11,105 nucleotides of DNA from JBGOUV01 sp041477815. Lineage in GTDB: Bacteria > Acidobacteriota > Terriglobia > Bryobacterales > JACQDG01. The translations under genes and the position numbers were made by a program. The notes beneath the pieces are model-generated. The model did not search any database and was not told the DNA's origin. It was given only the letters and a program-made list of their open reading frames with translations. The stretch lies in assembly GCA_041477815.1 (NCBI GenBank), contig JBGOUV010000229.1, forward strand, positions 1 through 11,105. The letters run 5' to 3'. Shown here in pieces: positions 1 through 5,884 of this stretch. Positions within the stretch are counted from its first letter, which is position 1. Each line of letters starts with the position of its first letter.

Positions 1-2
1 AC

Positions 3-122
3 GAGTTTCTGGCGGTACGGAATGAAGAGCCAAAACGTTATGTGTGGCGCGCGAAGGGGGAGGATATCCTACGAAAGATTGAGCGGGCCAAAGCGGTGCT
101 AGCTCGGATTATTGATGGTTAA
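3..122 (+). CDS. IS630-family transposase, C-terminal fragment (cut by window edge)
   Basis: An open frame enters from the left edge and gives 39 residues before TAA. It contains the stretch NEEPKRYVWRAKGEDILRK followed by IERAKAVLARIIDG. This matches the usual C-terminal tail of IS630/Tc1-like DDE transposases, where an aromatic-W-x-K/A segment is followed by an amphipathic 'ILxKIxRAxxxL' helix. The catalytic DDE residues would lie outside the window, so it is not possible to tell an intact from a degraded copy. The sequence is visibly less GC-rich than the genes to its right, as expected of a mobile element. It points towards the 3' end of the neighbouring sulfite-oxidase-type gene. Family assignment is from pattern recognition of a short tail and is moderately confident. 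Confidence 0.6.
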   Translation, partial: EFLAVRNEEPKRYVWRAKGEDILRKIERAKAVLARIIDG

Positions 123-219
123 TTCAATTACAGGACACTAGGGCCTGTCACGCCGTACTCACAGTACCAGGGCGGGCTGGATTAGTCAAGTAAGTTTTTA
201 CCCAAATTTGCGGTGAGGT
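123..219. other. Spacer between the IS fragment and the sulfite-oxidase-type gene
   Basis: No gene is seen. The element's right end should lie here. IS630 elements insert at TA, and the TA at 139-140, just after CAGGACAC, is one possible boundary, but the left end is not visible and cannot be compared. A short inverted repeat, GTACT-CAC-AGTAC, lies at 155-167. It has only a 5 bp stem and no T-tract, so I do not call it a terminator. Confidence 0.3.
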
Positions 220-1326
220 TCAGACCTTGATCTTCCGCGGGGCCTGCTGGTTGGCTTCCCAATAGGTCTTCTTCAGGGTGATGAAAGGATCATCGGGGGC
301 GGGCTGCACACGGCCGCGCGAATCGGTGGCCCGGGAGCTGAGGGTGTGCTCGCCCGGTTGAGCGCCCTGCCAGTCGTAGGTCCAGAAGGTCCAGGCATAG
401 GGCTGATTGCCTTCCCCGAGCCGGACGGGGGTCCAGGGACCCTCGTCGATCTTGATCTCGATGCCTCGCAGGGGGGTGCCGTCGCTCCAGGCCGCGCCGG
501 TCACACGGAGCACGCCGCCCGGGCGGCGGGTGACGCGCGCCACCACCGACTTGAGGTTCATCTTGCCGACCGAGGTTTCCCGCCACACGGTGCGGTCGCC
601 TTGCTGCTCGCCGCGAATCGTGACGTAGTCGCGGCCCATGAACTTGTTCATGAAGCGGCGGTCGTGAACCTCGATGCGTGTGATCCACTTGACCCAGGCC
701 ACGCCGTACCAGCCCGGCACCACCAGGCGCAGCGGGGCGCCGTGTTTCTTGGCCAGCGGCTCGCCGTGCATCTGCCAGCAGAGCAGCACGTTCTCGCGCA
801 GGGCGTCCGGGATCGACAGGCTGCGGGCGAATTGCTGCGGGTAGTCGCTGGCGCGGATCTTCTCGGTGGCCTGGTCGGCGCCGTAGAAGACCACTTCCAG
901 GGCGTCGGACTTGAGACCGCACTCCTTGAGAAGCAGAGCCAGGGGCGTGCCGACCCACTTGGTGTTCCCGATGAGGCCGCCGGCGGGGGAATTGCCGGAG
1001 CATTCCAGGGTGGCGACGAATTCCGCGGCCGGACGCGCCTTGAGCGTGTCCAGGTGGAACGAGCGGGCGTTTTCCACCAGGCCCGAGACCTCCAGACGCC
1101 AGGCCGCCATGTCCACATCCGGGTAGCCGTAGTGGGCGACGCTGAAGAAGTGGTCCTTCGGCGTGATCCAGGAAGTGGTCTGATCCCAGGGGAGCGTGGG
1201 ACGCTCGGGGTTGGGGGGCTTGGTGTCGAGGAAGGGGATCATTTGCTCGTCGGGCTCGGCGGCGGGGAGAAAATGAGCAGCTCCCAGAGCGAAACCAGAG
1301 GTTAAAATGTCACGTCGGGTCATCAT
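220..1326 (-). CDS. Tat-exported molybdopterin oxidoreductase, sulfite oxidase family
   Basis: The 368-residue protein has a twin-arginine-type leader (TRRDILTSGFALGAA, residues 3-17), so it should be folded with its cofactor and exported. The Moco-binding fold follows, with the molybdenum-ligand cysteine in TLECSGN (Cys109) and the family block GAPLRLVVPGWYGVAWVKW (residues 196-214). The C-terminal Ig-like dimerisation domain (about 250-350) ends with the family signature AWTFWTYDW. Animal sulfite oxidases carry an arginine in a GARxVKW block; here that position reads GVAWVKW, so sulfite is not a safe substrate assignment. Sulfite oxidation, another S- or N-oxide reaction, or protein methionine sulfoxide reduction as in the related MsrP are all possible. 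MsrP itself lacks the dimerisation domain seen here, which argues against true MsrP. The start is fixed: tandem ATG codons at 1326 and 1323, with an in-frame stop a few codons upstream. No Shine-Dalgarno is visible. The gene is head-to-head with msrB. Confidence 0.9.
   Translation of the reverse strand: MMTRRDILTSGFALGAAHFLPAAEPDEQMIPFLDTKPPNPERPTLPWDQTTSWITPKDHFFSVAHYGYPDVDMAAWRLEVSGLVENARSFHLDTLKARPAAEFVATLECSGNSPAGGLIGNTKWVGTPLALLLKECGLKSDALEVVFYGADQATEKIRASDYPQQFARSLSIPDALRENVLLCWQMHGEPLAKKHGAPLRLVVPGWYGVAWVKWITRIEVHDRRFMNKFMGRDYVTIRGEQQGDRTVWRETSVGKMNLKSVVARVTRRPGGVLRVTGAAWSDGTPLRGIEIKIDEGPWTPVRLGEGNQPYAWTFWTYDWQGAQPGEHTLSSRATDSRGRVQPAPDDPFITLKKTYWEANQQAPRKIKV
1297..1301 (+). promoter_or_regulatory. 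Shine-Dalgarno supporting the msrB start at 1307
   Basis: AGAGG is followed by five bases (TTAAA) and ATG at 1307, good ribosome-binding-site geometry. The alternative in-frame ATG at 1325 has only a weak CGGG upstream. This favours 1307, but the site lies within the oppositely oriented gene, so it may be coincidental. Confidence 0.35.
1303..1308 (+). promoter_or_regulatory. Candidate -10 element for msrB (if translation starts at 1325)
   Basis: TAAAAT on the + strand sits 16 bases before the ATG at 1325 and overlaps the alternative ATG at 1307. If it is the -10 element, the transcript would start near 1315 and only the 1325 start could be used. It competes with the reading in which AGAGG at 1297-1301 is the ribosome binding site for ATG 1307. 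No good -35 is visible. Confidence 0.2.
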
Positions 1327-1885
1327 GGACGTTCATCATACTACAAGACGCCGGGAGTGGTTAGCGGCGGCCCTGGGCGCCGGGATCGTGGGGTCGGGCT
1401 GCGCGCGGCCGCGCCGGGTGGAGGGGAGGACCAGCAAAGTGAAGGTTGTCGAGTTCAACGACGCGGGCGAGCGGGTAGCGGTGGTGGAGACCGCTAAGGT
1501 GGTCAAGACCGACGCGGAGTGGAAGCAACTGCTGACGCCGCAGCAGTTCTACGTGACGCGGCAGAAGGGCACGGAGCGGGCGTTCGGCGGCGAGTATTGG
1601 AACCATCACGAAGAGGGGATCTACCGGTGCCGCTGCTGCGGGAACGCGCTGTTCCGGTCGGATACGAAGTTCGAGTCCGGGACCGGGTGGCCCAGCTTCT
1701 GGACGCCGATCGCGCCGGAAAACATCCGCGACGAGAGCGATACGAGCGCCTTCATGGTCCGGACCGAGACGATGTGCCGAAAATGCGACGGCCACCTGGG
1801 GCACGTGTTTGACGACGGTCCGCCGCCGACCGGGCTGCGGTACTGCATGAACTCGGAGTCGCTGCGGTTTGTCAAGAAGGCGTGA
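1307..1885 (+). CDS. msrB: Peptide-methionine (R)-S-oxide reductase MsrB, probable Tat lipoprotein
   Basis: MsrB reduces the R epimer of methionine sulfoxide in proteins. The 192-residue product has the complete MsrB domain (about 68-190). Two zinc CxxC pairs are present, in YRCRCCG (Cys108, Cys111) and MCRKC (Cys157, Cys160), and the catalytic cysteine is Cys180 in GLRYCMNSESLRF. The resolving cysteine found in many MsrBs (SGCGWPSF) is replaced by threonine (SGTGWPSF, Thr126), so reduction probably comes directly from a thioredoxin-like partner. The N-terminus TRRREWLAAALGAG ends in a loose lipobox, GSGC (Cys32), suggesting Tat export and lipid anchoring; signal-peptidase I processing or retention in the cytoplasm are alternatives. 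ATG 1307 is chosen for its AGAGG site, but ATG 1325 is nearly as good. With 1307 the gene overlaps the divergent gene by 20 bases. It converges on a TlpA-like gene that could supply electrons. Confidence 0.92.
   Translation: MSRRVIMDVHHTTRRREWLAAALGAGIVGSGCARPRRVEGRTSKVKVVEFNDAGERVAVVETAKVVKTDAEWKQLLTPQQFYVTRQKGTERAFGGEYWNHHEEGIYRCRCCGNALFRSDTKFESGTGWPSFWTPIAPENIRDESDTSAFMVRTETMCRKCDGHLGHVFDDGPPPTGLRYCMNSESLRFVKKA
1335..1340 (-). promoter_or_regulatory. Candidate -10 element for the sulfite-oxidase-type gene
   Basis: On the - strand TATGAT (one mismatch from TATAAT) ends 8 bases before the ATG at 1326. A transcript starting the usual distance downstream would begin almost at the start codon, giving a leaderless or nearly leaderless mRNA. 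This fits the lack of a Shine-Dalgarno. No -35 match is seen at 16-18 bases. It lies inside the msrB coding sequence. Confidence 0.3.
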
Positions 1886-2050
1886 GGCGGAGGTAGCGGT
1901 GACCTGCGGCGGAAGCCTCCGTAAACACAATCCGAATTTTCCAGAGGCGGATTCGGCGCTGGCTATCGTCAGAAGCGATGTGCGCGGTTGGAGTCGCACT
2001 GGAAGGGAAGGGATACTTTTCGACTGCGATCACAGAAGGCCATTAACTTT
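1886..2050. other. Convergent intergenic region with overlapping inverted repeats
   Basis: No gene is seen between the convergent ends of msrB and the TlpA-like gene. AATCCGAAT at 1929-1937 and CGGATTCGG at 1948-1956 can pair in two overlapping registers (AATCCG with CGGATT, or CCGAAT with ATTCGG), each a 6 bp stem. A longer-range pair, CGGAGG at 1888-1893 and CCTCCG at 1916-1921, also exists. Neither is followed by a T-tract, so a terminator role is only a possibility. Confidence 0.25.
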
Positions 2051-2854
2051 CTACCGTCCTATCAAGACCCGCTCCAGCTCCGAACCCTCCAGGTCGCGGC
2101 CCACGATGCGCCCCTCGCGGTCGATCACCAGGGTGGCCGGCAGCCGCTCCACGCCGAACCGCCGCACCGTTTCATTGCGAAACCCACCCTCCGCGACAGC
2201 CCGGGGCCAGGGCGCCTCCTGCGAGGACCCTTCCAGCGACACGGTTACGATCTCAAACTCCCGATCCTGACGCCCTTCGTAGAGCCGGCGCAACTCCGCC
2301 GTCTGGGCCGCGCACGGTTTGCACCATCCCGCCCAGAACTGCAGGAGGTAGGTTTTCCCCAACAGCGACTTACGGCTCACTGCGCCGAAAGAGAAATCCG
2401 GGGCCGGCTGGAGTGGTGAGGCCGCGGCCGCGGGCGGCTTGGCCTGGGGAGCGATCTTCGTGGCCAACGGTGTGAAGACCGGCCTGGCCGCCGGCCAGGG
2501 CTTGGCCCCCACGGGTCTGGCGGCGGCGCCGGGCCGGCTCCCGACCCGCATCTCGGTTGCCGCCGCTTTGCGCCGCTCCTCGTCGAATCTATCCAAACCG
2601 TCCAGGGCGTCCTTGTCCAGGTACCCCTGGAGCTTCCGGCCCTCCAGGTCGGCGGTTACCGCCACACACGCCGACGATGGCGCCACCACGGTCAGGCGCA
2701 ACTTCACCGGGGTTCCCCGCGGGAGTCTCGCCATCACGGGCGCGGTCGCCTCGCAGCGTTCGTGCAGCGCGGTGTCGTCTTCCCGGATGGTCTGGGCTGG
2801 CAGCGCGGCGCCGAGCAGGGTCAGGGTCAGGGTCAGGGTCAGGAGGGTCCTCAT
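2051..2854 (-). CDS. Exported TlpA/thioredoxin-like protein with N-terminal SH3-like region
   Basis: The 267-residue product is a thiol-disulfide oxidoreductase probably acting outside the cytoplasm. The N-terminus MRTLLTLTLTLTLLGAA is a signal peptide whose hydrophobic core is a Thr-Leu repeat, with likely cleavage near Ala20. Residues about 35-85 look like a bacterial SH3-type domain (RLPRGTPVKLR to GYLDKDAL). An Ala/Pro-rich linker (about 102-153) leads to a thioredoxin fold with FWAGWCKPC (Cys178, Cys181) and the cis-proline site ERLPATLVID (Pro239). The frame stays open upstream to 2956, but the signal peptide sets the start at 2854. The role could be cytochrome c maturation, general thiol reduction, or reduction of exported MsrB, which lies convergent just downstream. 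The partner choice is inference. The linker composition suggests a flexible tether. Confidence 0.85.
   Translation of the reverse strand: MRTLLTLTLTLTLLGAALPAQTIREDDTALHERCEATAPVMARLPRGTPVKLRLTVVAPSSACVAVTADLEGRKLQGYLDKDALDGLDRFDEERRKAAATEMRVGSRPGAAARPVGAKPWPAARPVFTPLATKIAPQAKPPAAAASPLQPAPDFSFGAVSRKSLLGKTYLLQFWAGWCKPCAAQTAELRRLYEGRQDREFEIVTVSLEGSSQEAPWPRAVAEGGFRNETVRRFGVERLPATLVIDREGRIVGRDLEGSELERVLIGR
2816..2843 (+). repeat. Hexanucleotide tandem repeat (CAGGGT)n, G-quadruplex motif
   Basis: Four full copies of CAGGGT and a partial fifth lie within the signal-peptide codons of the TlpA-like gene. On that gene's coding strand the unit reads ACCCTG, Thr-Leu. The + strand carries GGG at 2818-2820, 2824-2826, 2830-2832 and 2836-2838, each separated by TCA. 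This is a textbook intramolecular G-quadruplex pattern, with a further GGG at 2845-2847. Confidence 0.9.
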
Positions 2855-2861
2855 GCTGCCT

Positions 2862-2867
2862 ATCGTA
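2862..2867 (-). promoter_or_regulatory. Candidate -10 element for the TlpA-like gene
   Basis: TACGAT on the - strand ends 7 bases before the chosen ATG at 2854, a spacing that would give a leaderless or nearly leaderless mRNA. No -35 match at normal spacing is seen. It also indirectly supports the start at 2854 over upstream starts. Confidence 0.25.
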
Positions 2868-2915
2868 GCCGGATGGAACTGCGCGCACCATCGGGCAAAG
2901 ACCTGAGATTCATCG

Positions 2916-2921
2916 TACAAT
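2916..2921 (+). promoter_or_regulatory. Candidate -10 element for the kinase gene
   Basis: TACAAT on the + strand ends 11 bases before ATG 2933, followed by a purine-rich AGGGCAGG at 2924-2931 that could act as a ribosome binding site. The two partly compete, because a transcript starting about 7 bases after TACAAT would lose part of the site. No -35 match is seen. Confidence 0.2.
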
Positions 2922-2932
2922 CCAGGGCAGGC

Positions 2933-5677
2933 ATGATCGGCCGAACCCTGGGACACTACCGCATCGACGCCCGTCTAGGCGAAGGCGGCATGGGCGTGGT
3001 ATACCGCGCCACCGACACGCGCCGGGGGCGTCCGGTGGCCATCAAGGTTTTGCACCCGGACCGGGTCGCCGACCCCGAGCGCCGCCGCCGCTTCATCCAC
3101 GAGGCCCGCGCCGCCAGCGCCTTGAACCATCCGAACATCATCACGATCCACGAAATCGACGCCCAGGAGGGCGTCGATTTCATCGCCATGGAGTACGTGG
3201 AGGGCCAGACCCTGGAGGCGTTCATCGGGCGCCGCGACCTGCGTCTGAAAGACTCCTTGAAGTACGGCATCCAGATCGCCGACGCCCTGGCCAAGGCTCA
3301 CGGCGCCGGCATCGTCCACCGCGACCTGAAGCCTGCGAATGTCATGGTCACGGCTGACGGCTTGGTCAAGGTCCTCGACTTTGGCCTGGCCAAGCTAAGC
3401 GAGCCTTCCGGCGACACCGGCGTCGACGGCGCCACCAAGAGCATGGTCATGGGCGCGCCGGAGTCTCCCCACACGCAGGAAGGCTCGATCGTCGGCACGG
3501 TGGCCTACATGTCGCCCGAGCAAGCCGAGGGACGGCGGGTCGACTCCCGCTCCGACATTTTCTCTTTCGGTTCGGTTCTCTACGAGATGGCAACGGGCCG
3601 CCCGGCCTTCCAGGGCCGCAGCAAGATTTCGACGCTCTCGGCGATCCTCCACCAGGACCCCAGGCCGCTCGCCGACGCGCCGGAGCTGGTGCCGCAGGAT
3701 CTGGAGCGCACCATCGCCCGCTGCCTGCGCAAAGACCCGGACCGGCGCTTCCAGCACATGGCCGACCTCCGCATCGCGCTGCTCGATATCAAGGAGGAGT
3801 CCGAGTCGGCGCGTCTGCCGGCGCCGCCCCGCTCGCGCGGCATTTCCGGCCGTGGCCTCGCTTTGCCTCTGGGTGTCGCCGTCGCTTTGACAGCCCTGCT
3901 CGCCTGGTGGATCATGCGCCCCCGTGCCGCCCCGGAATTGCGCCTTACCCAACTTACCTTCGATTCCGGACTCACCACCGATCCCGCCCTCTCCCCCGAC
4001 GGCAAGCTGGCCGCCTATGCGTCCGACCGCGCCGGCGATGCGGGGCTCGACATCTGGGTACAGCAGATCGCCACCGGTCAGGCCATCCGCCTCACGCGCC
4101 ACCCCGCCGACGACCGCGAGCCATCGTTCTCGCCCGACAGCTCCCGCGTGGTATTCCGGTCCGAGCGCGAGGGGGGCGGGCTCTACGTCGTGTCGGCGCT
4201 GGGCGGCGAGGAGAAGCTCGTCGTCCCGCAAGGACGCCACCCCCGGTTCTCCCCCGACGGCGACCGCATCGCGTATTGGATCGGCAGCCCCGGCGGCGAC
4301 CCCATCGTGCCAGGCACTTCCAAGATTTACCTGGTCCCCGCCTCCGGCGGATCGCCCGCTCCGTTTCACGCCGGCTTCGCCGCGGCCCGCTACCCGGTGT
4401 GGTCTCCGGACGGCCGCCAGATCGTCTTCTGGGGCCTGCGCGACTCGACAGAAGACTGGTGGGTCGCCTCCGCCAATGGCGGCGATCCCCGTCCCACCGG
4501 CGCGCTGGCCACGCTGGCCGGCCGCGGCCTCAACGCGCCGCCCGGCGCTTATCGCATATTCCCCGCCGTCTGGCTGGAGGGTGATCGCATCCTCTTCTCG
4601 GCCAGATCCGACGACAGCGTAAGTCTCTGGCTTCTGTCCCTCCGATCCCAGGCGATCGAACGCGTCACCAGCGGCAGCGCTCAGGAGGTTCGGGCAGCAG
4701 CGGCTCCGGGAGGCCTGTTCGCGTTTGCCTCGGTACGCGACAACATCGACGTGTGGAAGCTGCCGGTCGACCACGCGCGGGCGCAGCCGTCCGGTCCCGC
4801 GGAGCGCCTCACCACCAGCGCGGGCCTGGACGTCACGCCCAGTGTATCGCTCGACGGCCGCTGGGTCGCCTTCACTTCCCGGCGCTCGAGTAGCCAGGAG
4901 GTTTTGGTCAAGGACCTGACCAGCGGCAAGGAGACCTCTCTTACTTCCGCTGTCGCCGGGTCCCTCCCGGATTCCGACGTGAGCCACTGGCCTTACATCA
5001 GCCCCGACGGCTCCATGATCGCCTACAAGACAACGGCCAACAACCGCTCGGAGGTCTACCTGGTGGCCAGGACGGGAGGAGTGCCGGAAAAGGTTTGCGA
5101 AGGGTGTGCCGCCGCCTGGTCGTTCACCCCCGACGGGCGGCAGCTTCTGGTCTGGCCGGGAGACCGGGACCGCACCGCCGCCGTGCTGGATCTGGCCACG
5201 CGCAAGCAAACGACCATCCTGGAGCGGGCCGGTTACGCCATCTTCCGCACCCGCCTGTCTCCCGACGGACTCTGGGTGGCCTTCCACGCCCGCAACCGAC
5301 CGGGACGTTCGGCGATCTATATCGCTCCGTTTCGCGGTCCCGCCCTCATCCCCGAGCGGGACTGGGTCGCTGTAACGGATAACGACAGCTACGACCTGAA
5401 TCCGGTCTGGTCGCCGGAGGGCAGCATCCTCTACTTCTTCTCCGAGCGCGACGGCTTCCGCTGCGTCTGGGCCCGCCGCCTGGACCCCGCTACCCGCCGG
5501 CCGCAGGGGGACCTCCTGGCCGTCCGGCATTTTCATGCCGCGACGCTGTCCATGATCCCGGTGACCACTAACTTGCTCACCATGGGCGCTGGCCGGGGTC
5601 TGCTGGTTTTCCCGCTGGTGGAAACGACCGGCAACATCTGGCTGGCGCGCTACGCCGGCGCCGGGGCGAGACCATGA
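2933..5677 (+). CDS. Transmembrane Ser/Thr protein kinase with C-terminal TolB/PD40 beta-propeller
   Basis: The 914-residue product starts with a complete Hanks-type kinase domain (about 9-285). It has a glycine loop GEGGMGVVY (16-24), ATP lysine AIKVL (Lys38), helix-C Glu57, catalytic HRDLKPANV (Asp131), DFG (Asp149) and GTVAYMSPEQ (188-197). All catalytic residues are present, so it should be active. A linker and one membrane helix (about 309-328) follow. The outer part has repeated blades with the PD40 core, e.g. LSPDGKLAAYASDR, FSPDSSRVVFRSER, FSPDGDRIAYW, WSPDGRQIVFW, ISPDGSMIAYK, TPDGRQLLVW and WSPEGSILYFFSERDG, probably one or two propellers. The likely design is a cytoplasmic kinase driven by an extracytoplasmic sensor or scaffold; the ligand is unknown. 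The open frame extends upstream to 2762, but that part lies over the divergent TlpA-like gene, and the kinase motif begins just after Met 2933. It appears monocistronic. Confidence 0.93.
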   Translation: MIGRTLGHYRIDARLGEGGMGVVYRATDTRRGRPVAIKVLHPDRVADPERRRRFIHEARAASALNHPNIITIHEIDAQEGVDFIAMEYVEGQTLEAFIGRRDLRLKDSLKYGIQIADALAKAHGAGIVHRDLKPANVMVTADGLVKVLDFGLAKLSEPSGDTGVDGATKSMVMGAPESPHTQEGSIVGTVAYMSPEQAEGRRVDSRSDIFSFGSVLYEMATGRPAFQGRSKISTLSAILHQDPRPLADAPELVPQDLERTIARCLRKDPDRRFQHMADLRIALLDIKEESESARLPAPPRSRGISGRGLALPLGVAVALTALLAWWIMRPRAAPELRLTQLTFDSGLTTDPALSPDGKLAAYASDRAGDAGLDIWVQQIATGQAIRLTRHPADDREPSFSPDSSRVVFRSEREGGGLYVVSALGGEEKLVVPQGRHPRFSPDGDRIAYWIGSPGGDPIVPGTSKIYLVPASGGSPAPFHAGFAAARYPVWSPDGRQIVFWGLRDSTEDWWVASANGGDPRPTGALATLAGRGLNAPPGAYRIFPAVWLEGDRILFSARSDDSVSLWLLSLRSQAIERVTSGSAQEVRAAAAPGGLFAFASVRDNIDVWKLPVDHARAQPSGPAERLTTSAGLDVTPSVSLDGRWVAFTSRRSSSQEVLVKDLTSGKETSLTSAVAGSLPDSDVSHWPYISPDGSMIAYKTTANNRSEVYLVARTGGVPEKVCEGCAAAWSFTPDGRQLLVWPGDRDRTAAVLDLATRKQTTILERAGYAIFRTRLSPDGLWVAFHARNRPGRSAIYIAPFRGPALIPERDWVAVTDNDSYDLNPVWSPEGSILYFFSERDGFRCVWARRLDPATRRPQGDLLAVRHFHAATLSMIPVTTNLLTMGAGRGLLVFPLVETTGNIWLARYAGAGARP

Positions 5678-5884
5678 GGGAGCGCTTGGTTCAGACATGC
5701 GAGGCCACCACGTTCGAGAGACGACCGCAAGCGGGACCCTCCTTGACTATAAGGAGCCATCGGGACTGATAGGAACGTGCGGGGGCTCGTGGCAGTAGAA
5801 GCTCGTGAAGAAGAACCGATAGGGCCCCGGAATACCTCGGATTCGCGGCATTCCAACCGTCGCTCCCTGCTGTTCACATCCACC
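5678..5884. other. Convergent intergenic region, no recognisable gene
   Basis: This 207-base stretch lies between the convergent ends of the kinase and the ABC ATPase. Short open frames in it show no recognisable family, and I saw no trace of an ABC permease. It holds the perfect hairpin at 5739-5756 and a weaker pair, GGAAT at 5829-5833 with ATTCC at 5850-5854. Confidence 0.4.
5739..5756. terminator. Possible bidirectional hairpin terminator
   Basis: CTCCTT and AAGGAG form a perfect 6 bp stem around the 6-base loop GACTAT, between two convergent genes. There is no T-tract on either strand and the stem is only moderately GC-rich, so an intrinsic terminator is possible but weakly supported. 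Confidence 0.2.

Noticed and set aside
155..167. GTACT-CAC-AGTAC hairpin as a terminator
   Set aside because: The stem is only 5 bp with a 3-base loop and no following T-tract.
346..1305. 319-codon + strand open frame opposite the sulfite-oxidase-type gene
   Set aside because: Its composition is that of a GC-rich antisense shadow and it has no domain, whereas the - strand frame has the Moco cysteine and dimerisation signature.
2762..2932. N-terminal extension of the kinase to an upstream start
   Set aside because: It would translate the GGGTCA repeat as Gly-Gln and overlap the TlpA-like gene's signal sequence; the kinase motif starts right after Met 2933.
2855..2956. 34-residue N-terminal extension of the TlpA-like protein
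   Set aside because: The hydrophobic signal peptide begins at Met 2854, and an extension would bury it and overlap the kinase start.
3395..5698. Long - strand open frame (767 codons) opposite the kinase
   Set aside because: It mirrors the kinase codons in GC-rich DNA, has low-complexity Arg/Gly/Ala-rich sequence and no recognisable domain, while the + strand frame has full kinase and propeller motifs.
5674..5772. Small 32-codon frame starting in an ATGA overlap with the kinase stop
   Set aside because: The overlap looks like coupling, but the peptide has no recognisable features or hydrophobic segment, and one such frame is easily expected by chance.
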